The translations under genes were made by a program, and so were the position numbers. Below are positions 12,886 through 21,060 of a DNA stretch of 44,227 bases, piece after piece (position 1 is the stretch's first letter; every line of letters starts with the position of its first letter). Source of the DNA: Moellerella wisconsensis ATCC 35017 (GTDB taxonomy: Bacteria > Pseudomonadota > Gammaproteobacteria > Enterobacterales > Enterobacteriaceae); the NCBI RefSeq assembly GCF_001294465.1, contig NZ_LGAA01000008.1, positions 1-44,227 on the forward strand, in the 5' to 3' direction. A model generated the notes under the pieces. The model was not told the DNA's origin. It ran no database searches and worked only from the letters and a program-made list of their open reading frames with translations.

Positions 12886-14628
12886 TTATTGGACTAACGG
12901 TGTAAACCAAATCGCGGCTTGGCCATCAATTAGCCGCTGTTGATTAATCCAAGTATAAGGTGAGGGCAGTAAAGTACGATATTGCGCAGCGGTTGTATCA
13001 GCTTCAGCAATAATCGTAGGGGTTAAAACTACAGGCTCAGGTCCATAAATAGCGGCCGCAGTAAAATCGCCCAGCTGACGTCCGCCACAAACGACCCAAA
13101 GCTGGTTAAGGGTAGCAACAGCATACGGTATATAATCTGCCCGCCCCGTTGGTGGGTTGGTAACGGAATACAATTTTTGATCAATCTCGACTTTTAGTGA
13201 ACTCGGTTCTCCTGCTGGCGCCGCAATAATATCCGCGCGCAATGCACCGTACATTCCACCAACTTCCAATATTTTTAATTCATGGGCGGCAGCTAATGCG
13301 ATTCGGCCTATTGGGGTTGTGGTGACAGAAAATTGTTCCCCAGCAGTAGCCCAACCATGATCACGTTGGCTTAAATGAGTCACTCGATAACGAGCCAAAA
13401 TTTCGCCTGCGGGACCTGCCAGTACGACAGTATGATAAATTTTATCTGTGTCTATCTCAGGATAACTGCCGACAATATAGCCTTTTCCCTGTTGTGCTGC
13501 GCTGATTAGTGTTTGTTCAAAACTGCCACCTTGAGGCTCAGCACTGGCAAGAATAACGGTTGCATCTGTAGTATATGGAATCGCTGAAAGCTCAGGTAGA
13601 ACGACTAATTCATTTTCATTAACAGAGAGTGATGCTAATAACGTTTGGTTTACGGGCCACTGTGCCGCGACTAGGTTAACTGAGGATTGCGTGGCGGTTG
13701 CATTAATATCTGTAGGGCTTCGATGTAACGCCAGCGTCGGTGAATAAAGCGCTGGACGTCGTTTAGCTAAACAGTAAGCTCTTTGTTGATCCGCGTCGAC
13801 TAAAGAAATTTGAGCGCAATAAATACCATTTAATCCGGGAGATAATTCTAATGGAGATACCACGGGGGACTGCGCTATTTTATGCCCAGTCGGCGACCAA
13901 ATACTGGAACCGCCATTATAATACAGTTGTCCTTTGGTGATTGGATTAGTTTCAATACCGCTACGGGTGGCACAAATAACCCAGAGACCATTAAAGGCGC
14001 TCATATGCTGAACATGTGCGACAGTGGAGTGATCGCCTAACATTTCTGCGGCCGTTGCATTGGGCATCATGCGATCAGAAACTGAATGCCAACCAATAAT
14101 TTGAGCCCCTTGTAATGCTGCAAGGCGTGCATATTGCCAATAGGTATCGTCATAACAAATTAAAAGAGCAATACGGCCTACAGGCGTCTCAAATGTATTT
14201 ACTCCGCTATTGCCGCTAGCAAAAACTTTTTGATCTTGGGAATTCAAGCCAATTTTTCGATATTTACCGATGATCCCTTCGGGACCAAGCAATACCGCTG
14301 AATTATAGGCCAGCCCAGTAAGACCGTCTTTTTCAGCGATCCCGACACTGATATATAGCCCAGTACGAGCTAGAATGGGTAAAATTGCCTCGGTTGTTTT
14401 CCCAGGGATAGTATCTAAATAAGGGGCTAATTCTGTCGAATCTGAAAACATATAGCCGCTGACAGCAGTTTCTGGGAATACCGCATATTGAATATCTTGT
14501 TTAGCCACGTCTTCGACTGCATTAGCTAGACGGTTAATATTTCCCTCGAGGTCTCCCCATGCAGGAATAAAATCGACAGCAGCAACTTTTATTATATTAT
14601 TTTGTTGAGTATTTAGGGCCGGATTCAT
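12886..14628 (-). CDS. Tandem-domain carbon-nitrogen hydrolase (nitrilase superfamily), second domain degenerate
   Basis: Nitrilase-superfamily enzymes hydrolyse nitriles, amides or carbamoyl compounds with a Glu-Lys-Cys triad. This 580-residue protein has two copies of the fold, about twice the usual length. Domain 1 (about 12-290) has the whole triad: Glu53 (FPETAVSGY), Lys125 (GKYRKIGL) and Cys158 (IALLICYDD). Domain 2 (about 315-575) keeps Glu346 (LPELS), but Val416 replaces Lys (ARYRVTHL) and Ala448 replaces Cys (IALAAAHE), so it should be inactive. No signal peptide is visible, so it is probably cytoplasmic. The start has an AAGGA ribosome site 8 bases upstream. It is the last gene of the oxalate cluster, 258 bases after the second frc. 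An amide that yields oxalate, such as oxamate, is a possible substrate, but that is only a guess from context. Confidence 0.85.
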   Translation of the reverse strand: MNPALNTQQNNIIKVAAVDFIPAWGDLEGNINRLANAVEDVAKQDIQYAVFPETAVSGYMFSDSTELAPYLDTIPGKTTEAILPILARTGLYISVGIAEKDGLTGLAYNSAVLLGPEGIIGKYRKIGLNSQDQKVFASGNSGVNTFETPVGRIALLICYDDTYWQYARLAALQGAQIIGWHSVSDRMMPNATAAEMLGDHSTVAHVQHMSAFNGLWVICATRSGIETNPITKGQLYYNGGSSIWSPTGHKIAQSPVVSPLELSPGLNGIYCAQISLVDADQQRAYCLAKRRPALYSPTLALHRSPTDINATATQSSVNLVAAQWPVNQTLLASLSVNENELVVLPELSAIPYTTDATVILASAEPQGGSFEQTLISAAQQGKGYIVGSYPEIDTDKIYHTVVLAGPAGEILARYRVTHLSQRDHGWATAGEQFSVTTTPIGRIALAAAHELKILEVGGMYGALRADIIAAPAGEPSSLKVEIDQKLYSVTNPPTGRADYIPYAVATLNQLWVVCGGRQLGDFTAAAIYGPEPVVLTPTIIAEADTTAAQYRTLLPSPYTWINQQRLIDGQAAIWFTPLVQ

Positions 14629-14816
14629 TATTTATATCCTTAATAATTATTATATGAATATTTATAAAAATAAAATATTGATTGAATATAGTGGCTATAT
14701 ATCTAATCTTAATAAGATTGAATATATTTATATTATCTTAATTAAATGTTTTTTTTGATAATGTTTAAAATATCAGTTGGTATATATAAATATTTTATAT
14801 TTTATCGATTGAATAT

Positions 14817-14843
14817 CGTGTGGCGATAATTAATCGTCACACG
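14817..14843 (-). other. Hairpin between the second frc gene and the hydrolase gene
   Basis: An 11-bp stem with one wobble pair (CGTGTGGCGAT/ATCGTCACACG) and an AATTA loop sits in an AT-rich 258-base spacer. There is no T-run on the - strand, so full termination is unlikely. It may set relative mRNA stability or act as a weak attenuator. Confidence 0.45.
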
Positions 14844-14886
14844 AGGATTGTTTTATGATTAATATTAATTAGCAAAATAATATTAA

Positions 14887-16143
14887 TTAAATTACCTGAT
14901 TCTTTTTCATCTCGGCGATTTGTTCTGGGCTATATCCTAGCGCCTGTAAAATTTCATTATTATGCTCGCCTAATAATGGCGCACTTTTAATTTCGGGAGT
15001 AAAGGCAGAGAATTTCATTGGGCAGCCGACGGTAAGATATTTTCCACGCAGAGGCTGATCAACTTCGACAATACTGCCACTGGCTCTTAAAGAAGCATCA
15101 TAGGCAAGCTCTTTCATGCTTAGAACTGGAGAGCATGGAACCCCGAATTTATCAAAATAATCCGTGATTTCATGCTTGTCTTTATCTTGTGCTAATTGTT
15201 CGATAGCTTCCCATACATCATCAAGATGAGAAATTCTGGCTTCAGTTGTGGCAAATGCTGGGTCGGTTTTCCATTCTGGACGCCCTAATGCATCACAGGT
15301 ATTTGGCCAGTTGTGATCTTGATTAATAAAGTAAATATAGGCGTTAGGATCGTTCTCTGAACCTTTACATTTGAGCATATTACCCGGTTGCCCCCCGCCG
15401 CTAGAATTTCCACTGCGTGGAACGGCATCGCCAAAAGTACCGTTTGGATATTGTGGATATTCTTCTAAATAACCTAGTTTTTCAAGACGTTGTTGATCGC
15501 GTAATTTCACTCGGCACATATTTAATACCGCATCTTGCATCGACATGGTCACGCGTTGGCCTACGCCAGTTTTTTCGCGTTGTAATAATGCCGCGAGTAA
15601 ACCAATCAGCAAATGCATTCCTGTATTGCTATCGCCGAGAGCCGCAGAGCTTACAACAGGAGGACCATCGGGGAAGCCGGTGGTCGATGCCGCCCCGCCT
15701 GCTGCTTGAGCCACGTTTTCATAGGCTTTAACATCGACATAAGGAGAGCATTCATCAAAGCCTTTAATTGAGCCAAAAATTAAACGCGGATTAAGTTGCT
15801 GAATATGTTCCCAAGTGAAGCCCATATGATCTATTGCACCAGGGTGAAAATTTTCCACCAGTACATCAGCTTCCTTGATTAATTTCTCCATGATTTCTTT
15901 GCCTTCCGGCGTCTTGGTATTCAGCTCTAATGAGCGTTTATTGCTGTTGAGCATGGTGAAATACAGCGCATCAACATCTTCAATATCACGCAGTTGATGG
16001 CGGGTAACATCGCCGACACCGGGGCGTTCGATTTTAATTACATCGGCACCGAACCAAGCTAACATCTGGGTACAAGATGGACCGGATTGCACACCCGTAA
16101 AATCGAGAACTTTTATTCCTGTTAATGGCAGAGATTGAGTCAT
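14887..16143 (-). CDS. Formyl-CoA transferase paralogue (CaiB/BaiF family class III CoA-transferase), diverged active-site loop
   Basis: Class III CoA-transferases of this type move CoA between formyl-CoA and oxalate. The 418-residue product aligns without gaps, apart from 2 residues at the N-terminus, with the other Frc of this cluster (19273-20523). The catalytic Asp171 (LGDSNTG) and Gln19 are kept. By hand alignment the first 240 residues differ at about 11 sites but the last 176 at about 57. The catalytic tetraglycine loop [12 protein letters not shown] is changed to [12 protein letters not shown], and WDGPP to PDGPP. The acceptor or donor acid may therefore differ from oxalate/formate. 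A terminator-like hairpin separates it from yfdV. The ribosome site AAAGGA sits very close to the ATG. Confidence 0.88.
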   Translation of the reverse strand: MTQSLPLTGIKVLDFTGVQSGPSCTQMLAWFGADVIKIERPGVGDVTRHQLRDIEDVDALYFTMLNSNKRSLELNTKTPEGKEIMEKLIKEADVLVENFHPGAIDHMGFTWEHIQQLNPRLIFGSIKGFDECSPYVDVKAYENVAQAAGGAASTTGFPDGPPVVSSAALGDSNTGMHLLIGLLAALLQREKTGVGQRVTMSMQDAVLNMCRVKLRDQQRLEKLGYLEEYPQYPNGTFGDAVPRSGNSSGGGQPGNMLKCKGSENDPNAYIYFINQDHNWPNTCDALGRPEWKTDPAFATTEARISHLDDVWEAIEQLAQDKDKHEITDYFDKFGVPCSPVLSMKELAYDASLRASGSIVEVDQPLRGKYLTVGCPMKFSAFTPEIKSAPLLGEHNNEILQALGYSPEQIAEMKKNQVI

Positions 16144-16204
16144 TATCCTTTCCCTATTTTCAGCAATATTTCTTGAATTGATCAGCGGAAATTACAAGTT
16201 ATAC

Positions 16205-16232
16205 GAAACAAAAGAGGTGCTGATAACACCTC
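16205..16232 (-). terminator. Terminator after the yfdV-type gene
   Basis: On the - strand the stem GAGGTG/CACCTC is followed by TTTTGTTT. It lies 42 bases after the yfdV stop and would end, at least partly, the frc-oxc-yfdV transcript before the second frc gene. Confidence 0.7.
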
Positions 16233-16273
16233 AATGTTGAAAAATAGTATTTAGTTAACCACGTTAAACGAGG

Positions 16274-17236
16274 TTAAGAAACTAAACGTGAAATATAAAT
16301 CCAGAAAGGAGCGGCGATAATAAAGCCAAGAACACTGACGGCTAATGATGCGGTACCGGTTCTTGTATATAAATTAAAGCGGCTGGCAATAATAATCCCT
16401 GAGAATGCTGGTGGTAATGCGCCGGCGAGTACCATCATTTGTAATTGTACTGAACTCATATTAAAGAATAGACCGACGAGTAAGAATAAACCTGGCATAA
16501 AGACCAGTTTTAAAATCGTGTTGTAGACAATCTCTTTATCAAATTCAAATTTATTCGCTGCTAAGGTTAAGCCTGCGGCAAATACTGCCACCCCGGAGTT
16601 TGCTTTCGCAATAAGATCAAAGGTAGGATCCCAAACATCAGGAATTTTAATACCGATAAGTACTAATACGGTAGCAAGTACTGGTGCCCAAACAACCGGT
16701 TCTTTTACTGCTGACATCAATGAGCTCATGCCGCTAGAGCCTTTTTTATTTTTATCGCCAGAATTGCCCGGGTTTAATAAAAATAGTCCAATTGGAATAG
16801 TAATCGCATTGACGATAATTGAAATAATTGCAACAACTAAGCCAGTAGAAACCGTGTCACCATAAATAGGGTCGAGTACGGCAAACCCGAGAAATCCAAT
16901 GGTAGGAGAGCCGGCAATTAATGCACATACGGCAGCTTCGCCACGTGTATGTTTAAAAATATATTTACAGCTAAAGAAAGAAAAGAAGAAACAAAATAAT
17001 AAAACGACAAAAGAAATTATGGTGAGTTTAGTATCAGCAAAAATCATTTCACGATTGGCGCGAACGATAGAAACAAACAGTGCCGCAGGTAAAGCATAAT
17101 TTAAAACCAGTTTATTAAATGCTCGCGCTTGATCGTTAGTAAAAACAGAGCGCTTGCCACTGAAATAACCTAATGCCATTATAAGAATAATGGGGAGTAG
17201 ATCACTCATAAATATATTGAACATAAATCCAGTCAT
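16274..17236 (-). CDS. yfdV: AEC-family transporter (YfdV-like), oxalate cluster
   Basis: This is a membrane carrier of the auxin efflux carrier (AEC) family. It closely follows E. coli YfdV along its whole length ([70 protein letters not shown]). About ten hydrophobic segments are seen, with a polar loop near residues 165-180. E. coli carries yfdV beside frc (yfdW) and oxc (yfdU), as here, so a carboxylate such as oxalate or formate is the likely substrate; the exact substrate is not proven. I chose the ATG at 17236 (320 residues) because AGGTG lies 6 bases upstream. A GTG at 17245 and an ATG at 17224 are alternatives, the latter matching the E. coli N-terminus best. Confidence 0.9.
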   Translation of the reverse strand: MTGFMFNIFMSDLLPIILIMALGYFSGKRSVFTNDQARAFNKLVLNYALPAALFVSIVRANREMIFADTKLTIISFVVLLFCFFFSFFSCKYIFKHTRGEAAVCALIAGSPTIGFLGFAVLDPIYGDTVSTGLVVAIISIIVNAITIPIGLFLLNPGNSGDKNKKGSSGMSSLMSAVKEPVVWAPVLATVLVLIGIKIPDVWDPTFDLIAKANSGVAVFAAGLTLAANKFEFDKEIVYNTILKLVFMPGLFLLVGLFFNMSSVQLQMMVLAGALPPAFSGIIIASRFNLYTRTGTASLAVSVLGFIIAAPFWIYISRLVS

Positions 17237-17379
17237 GCTGGTCACCTATTATTAAATAAAAGTATTAATTATTAATTGATATTTAATTTTTTAGTTCGTT
17301 GGCAATTATTATTAATTCAATTGTCATATTTTGAATCTATTTTAATTGATGTTCGAACACGTATTCGGTAAATGAAGAC

Positions 17380-17418
17380 TATAGATGACCCTCCCAATAA
17401 ATGGGATTGTCATCTATA
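17380..17418 (-). other. Strong hairpin in the oxc-yfdV spacer
   Basis: A perfect 10-bp stem (TATAGATGAC/GTCATCTATA) encloses a second small stem (CCCA/TGGG). It lies 35 bases after the oxc stop inside the presumed operon and has no T-run. It probably stabilises the 3' end of the frc-oxc part of the mRNA or tunes yfdV expression. Confidence 0.55.
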
Positions 17419-17452
17419 TGTCGTTACCTATTAGTCAAATACAGAAGATAAA

Positions 17453-19150
17453 TTAGTCTTTTATAATCGACTGTGGATTTAAATTACCGATGTGACCACT
17501 TTCAGTTCCTACGGTAGGATCAATCGCAATATTAATTAGAGTTGGTTTACCTGATTCGATACCTGCTTTTAAGGCTTGTTGAATGTCGGCTTCGGTAGTC
17601 GCGTGATAACCTATCCCGCCAAAGGCCTCGATCATTTTGTCATAACGAGCGGCTTCCATTAATACGGTTGGGTTTGGATCTGCATCGCCATGTAAGTTAA
17701 CGCCATCACCACGATAAATACCGCCATTATTAAACAACAAAATAGTGACCGGTAATTTATAACGGCAGATAGTTTCTATTTCCATGCCGCTAAAGCCGAA
17801 GGCACTGTCTCCCTCAATAGCGACAACGGGTAAGCCGCTACTGACGGCAGCACCAATCGCGTAGCCCATCCCGATACCCATTACACCCCATGTACCGCAA
17901 TCTAATCGTTTACGAGGTTGATACATATCGATAATATTACGTGCATTATCGAGGGTGTTGGCACCTTCATTCACCACATAAACATCTTTATGATCGACCA
18001 GTACATCGCGGATGGCTCGCAGAGCATTAAAGTAATTTAATGGCGAGGTTTCAGTATTTAATTTGGCGGCCATTTTTTCGACATTTTTCGCCTTATGCTC
18101 ATCAAGGCTAGCCGTCCAATCTTGTGGCGATTGGATTTTTATCGTTTCCAATCCCTTAACAAATGCCTCCATACTGGAGTAGATATCACCGACTACAGGC
18201 GCAGTAATTGGGCGGTTGCTATCAATTTCAGTTGCATCAATATCGAGTTGAATAAATTGGGTTTCTGGAGACCAATTTTTCCCTTTACCGTGGCCCAATA
18301 ACCAATTTAGACGAGCACCCATCAGTACTACAACATCGGCATTGGATAAGGCAAATGAACGCGCAGATGCTGCCGATTGCGGATGAGTATCGGGTAATAG
18401 CCCTTTCGCCATCGACATGGGTAAATAGGGGATGCCCGTAGCTTCAATAAAGGATTTAATATTATCTTCAGCTCGCGAATAAGCCGCGCCTTTACCCAAA
18501 ATAATTAAAGGACGCTTAGCATTTGCCAGTAAAGTGAGGGCTTTATCAACTGATGCCGGTGAAGGCAGCTGTTTAGGCGCAGGATCTTCCACCGTAAAAA
18601 TAGTTTTATCGGCATCGGCTTTATTCATAACCGCGGCTAAAACTTCGGTGGTTAAATCAAGATAAACCCCACCTGGGCGACCCGAAACAGAGGCGCGGAT
18701 CGCACGAGCTAAAGCAATACCGAGATCTTCCGGTTTATTAACTCGATAAGAGGCTTTAACAAAAGGCTTGGCGATATTCATTTGATCAAGCTCTTCATAA
18801 TCACCTTGTTGCAAATCGATGATTGCTCTGTCGCTTGAACCACTAATTTGGATCATCGGAAAGCCGTTGGTTGTCGCATTGGCTAAGGCGACCATTCCGT
18901 TTAAAAACCCAGGCGCAGAAACGGTTAAACAAATACCCGGTTTTTGATTTATATAGCCACTAATAGCTGCTGCATTACCTGCGGATTGTTCATGTCGGAA
19001 CCCGATATAGCGAATGCCTTCAGCTTGTGCATGGCGAGCTAAATCAGTGACCGGGATCCCTACTACGCCAAAAATAGTTTCAATACCATTCTTCTTCAGC
19101 GCATCAACAATAATGTGCATGCCATCAGTCAACGTTTGATCAGTGGACAT
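17453..19150 (-). CDS. oxc: Oxalyl-CoA decarboxylase
   Basis: This thiamine-diphosphate enzyme splits oxalyl-CoA into formyl-CoA and CO2. The 565-residue product is one residue longer than E. coli YfdU and matches it throughout. Marks are the N-terminal TPP-activating Glu in GFRHEQSAG (about residue 55), the ADP/CoA region near LIILGKGAAYS, the active-site stretch NGGIYRGDG and the TPP-binding motif that starts GDSAFGFSG and ends FNN. It lies 122 bases downstream of the canonical frc with a GAGG ribosome site. It works with Frc: Frc loads CoA onto oxalate, Oxc decarboxylates, and formyl-CoA feeds the next cycle. The cofactor is made by the thi operon nearby. Confidence 0.95.
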   Translation of the reverse strand: MSTDQTLTDGMHIIVDALKKNGIETIFGVVGIPVTDLARHAQAEGIRYIGFRHEQSAGNAAAISGYINQKPGICLTVSAPGFLNGMVALANATTNGFPMIQISGSSDRAIIDLQQGDYEELDQMNIAKPFVKASYRVNKPEDLGIALARAIRASVSGRPGGVYLDLTTEVLAAVMNKADADKTIFTVEDPAPKQLPSPASVDKALTLLANAKRPLIILGKGAAYSRAEDNIKSFIEATGIPYLPMSMAKGLLPDTHPQSAASARSFALSNADVVVLMGARLNWLLGHGKGKNWSPETQFIQLDIDATEIDSNRPITAPVVGDIYSSMEAFVKGLETIKIQSPQDWTASLDEHKAKNVEKMAAKLNTETSPLNYFNALRAIRDVLVDHKDVYVVNEGANTLDNARNIIDMYQPRKRLDCGTWGVMGIGMGYAIGAAVSSGLPVVAIEGDSAFGFSGMEIETICRYKLPVTILLFNNGGIYRGDGVNLHGDADPNPTVLMEAARYDKMIEAFGGIGYHATTEADIQQALKAGIESGKPTLINIAIDPTVGTESGHIGNLNPQSIIKD

Positions 19151-19272
19151 ATCGACCTCATATAAATTTAGCTATCCAGAATATTTCACGTTACAGGCAC
19201 CGTATTTCAGCGCCTGCAATATGAATGGATATATGCGGAGATAACGAGAAGCGTATCGGCTTCCCGCAATGA

Positions 19273-20523
19273 TTAAATGACTTTATTGGTGCGCATTGAA
19301 GCGATTTGTTCTGCGCTATACCCTAATTCGGCCAGCACTTCGTCTGTATGTTCGCCTAATAAAGGGGCGCTTTTTATTTCAGGCGTGAATGATGAGAATT
19401 TCATCGGGCAGCCGACAGTCAGATATTTACCGCGTTTAGGTTGCTCAACTTCGACAATGCTATTGCTTTCTCTCAGTGATTTATCCTCGGCAATTTCCTT
19501 CATGCTCAGAACTGGAGCGCATGGAACACCGTATTTACTTAAATAAGCTACGGCTTCATGTTTGTCTTTATCGGCAAGGAATTTTTCAATATCTGCAAAA
19601 ATATCAAAGATATGCGGTTGGCGTGCTTCTGGCGTACTATAAGCAGGATCGGTTGCCCATTCAGGTTTGCCTATCGCAATACAAGTTTGCTCCCAGTTTT
19701 GTTCTTGGATAGTAAAATAAATATACGCATTAGGATCGGTTTCCCAACCTTTACATTTTAATATCCAGCCTGGTTGCCCACCTCCGCCAGCATTACCACC
19801 ACGCGGAACAGCATCTCCGAAAGTTCCATTTGGATATTGTGGATACTCTTCAAGATAACCAACTTTTTCTAAACGTTGTTGGTCGCGTAATTTTACACGA
19901 CACAGATTTAATACCGCATCTTGCATCGACATAGTTACGCGTTGGCCTACACCGGTTTTTTCACGTTGTAACAATGCAGCTAATAGCCCGATCAACAGGT
20001 GCATACCGGTATTACTGTCGCCTAATGCAGCCGAGCTAACTAATGGTGGGCCATCCCAAAAACCAGTGGTTGAGGCTGCGCCACCTGCAGCTTGTGCCAC
20101 GTTTTCATAAGCTTTAACATCAACATATGGAGAACATTCATTAAATCCTTTAATCGAGCCAAAAATCAAACGCGGATTAAGTTGCTGAATGTGTTCCCAA
20201 GTAAAGCCCATATGATCTATTGCACCGGGGTGGAAATTCTCAACCAGCACATCGGCTTGTTTGATTAATTTCTCCATCACTTCTTTGCCTTCCGGCGTTT
20301 TAGTATTTAGCTCGACCGAACGTTTATTGCTGTTTAGCATTGTAAAATACAGTGCATCAACATCGGGGATATCACGTAATTGATTTCGGGTCACATCGCC
20401 TACGCCCGGGCGCTCGATTTTAATAACGTCGGCTCCAAACCAAGCTAACATTTGGGTACAGGAAGGCCCGGATTGGACACCTGTGAAATCAAGCACTTTA
20501 ATGCCATCTAAAGGAAGGGTCAT
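19273..20523 (-). CDS. frc: Formyl-CoA:oxalate CoA-transferase
   Basis: Frc transfers CoA from formyl-CoA to oxalate, the first step of bacterial oxalate breakdown. The 416-residue product has the exact E. coli YfdW length and the same key positions: Gln17, Gln48, the catalytic Asp169 (AALGDSNTG) and the glycine loop Gly246-Gly249 followed by Gln250. The segment [19 protein letters not shown] is identical to E. coli as I recall it, so this is the orthodox member of the pair. The start has GAGG 7 bases upstream. It is first in the order frc-oxc-yfdV, and a 470-base spacer with inverted repeats lies upstream and probably holds the promoter. Confidence 0.96.
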   Translation of the reverse strand: MTLPLDGIKVLDFTGVQSGPSCTQMLAWFGADVIKIERPGVGDVTRNQLRDIPDVDALYFTMLNSNKRSVELNTKTPEGKEVMEKLIKQADVLVENFHPGAIDHMGFTWEHIQQLNPRLIFGSIKGFNECSPYVDVKAYENVAQAAGGAASTTGFWDGPPLVSSAALGDSNTGMHLLIGLLAALLQREKTGVGQRVTMSMQDAVLNLCRVKLRDQQRLEKVGYLEEYPQYPNGTFGDAVPRGGNAGGGGQPGWILKCKGWETDPNAYIYFTIQEQNWEQTCIAIGKPEWATDPAYSTPEARQPHIFDIFADIEKFLADKDKHEAVAYLSKYGVPCAPVLSMKEIAEDKSLRESNSIVEVEQPKRGKYLTVGCPMKFSSFTPEIKSAPLLGEHTDEVLAELGYSAEQIASMRTNKVI

Positions 20524-20992
20524 AATAAAACCTCGTTTTTTAGCTATGAGCGATTAATTTAATTAGCGAAAATAAATTAATACTTCTTAAATAGAATAGG
20601 GAATATAAAAATATAAATTAGATAAGCTATGTTTAAGGTTATATCAAAGATTAAATCTAAAGGATACCTGGCTAAGATAATTCTTAAAAATTAAGATTAA
20701 TGTTAAATTACTGAGCATTTTGATATTGTTAATCTTATATAAAACATCATATTAGTACTTTTACAGTGTAATTCACTGTGTTGCTCGAAATTCGATGCTC
20801 TTTATACGTAGTTTTTTTGCCAATTACTTAAAATAAATAAAATATAATTTTGTTGCTATTCTTTAATGGCGTAAAGATGTGTCATTAAATCTGTTTTAAT
20901 TTGTTTTTTTATCAAATAATGATTGTCTATAATAATGTTACTTTTATGATTAATTAAACTAAAATGATGAGTTATTTATTTTAATGGTTATA
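20524..20992 (-). promoter_or_regulatory. Upstream region of the oxalate operon with two inverted repeats
   Basis: An AT-rich spacer without an open frame. It holds an inverted repeat ACAGTG-TAATT-CACTGT (20763-20779) and, six bases on, the palindrome TCGAA-A-TTCGA (20785-20795), both about 250 bases before frc. Such paired palindromes are typical of regulator-binding sites, but I do not recognise the regulator. Near TAATAT (about 20750) a -10 box is possible; no clear -35 is seen. Confidence 0.4.
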
Positions 20993-21025
20993 GAAAAACA
21001 CCCTGAATATATATTCAAGGTGTTA
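20993..21025 (-). terminator. Terminator of the malic enzyme gene
   Basis: On the - strand the stem AACACC/GGTGTT, extended by TTGAATA/TATTCA, is followed by a T-run. It lies 36 bases beyond the malic enzyme stop and separates it from the oxalate operon. Confidence 0.85.
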
Positions 21026-21060
21026 AGTTTTTGTACTATTGGTTAAATATAAATAGATTA

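Noticed and set aside
15417-15731. A 104-residue open frame antisense to the second frc gene
   Set aside because: It overlaps a clear CoA-transferase gene on the other strand and resembles no family.
14887-20523. Recent duplication or gene conversion as the reason why the first halves of the two Frc proteins are so alike
   Set aside because: Many silent base differences are seen in that part, so the likeness is due to protein-level constraint rather than recent copying.
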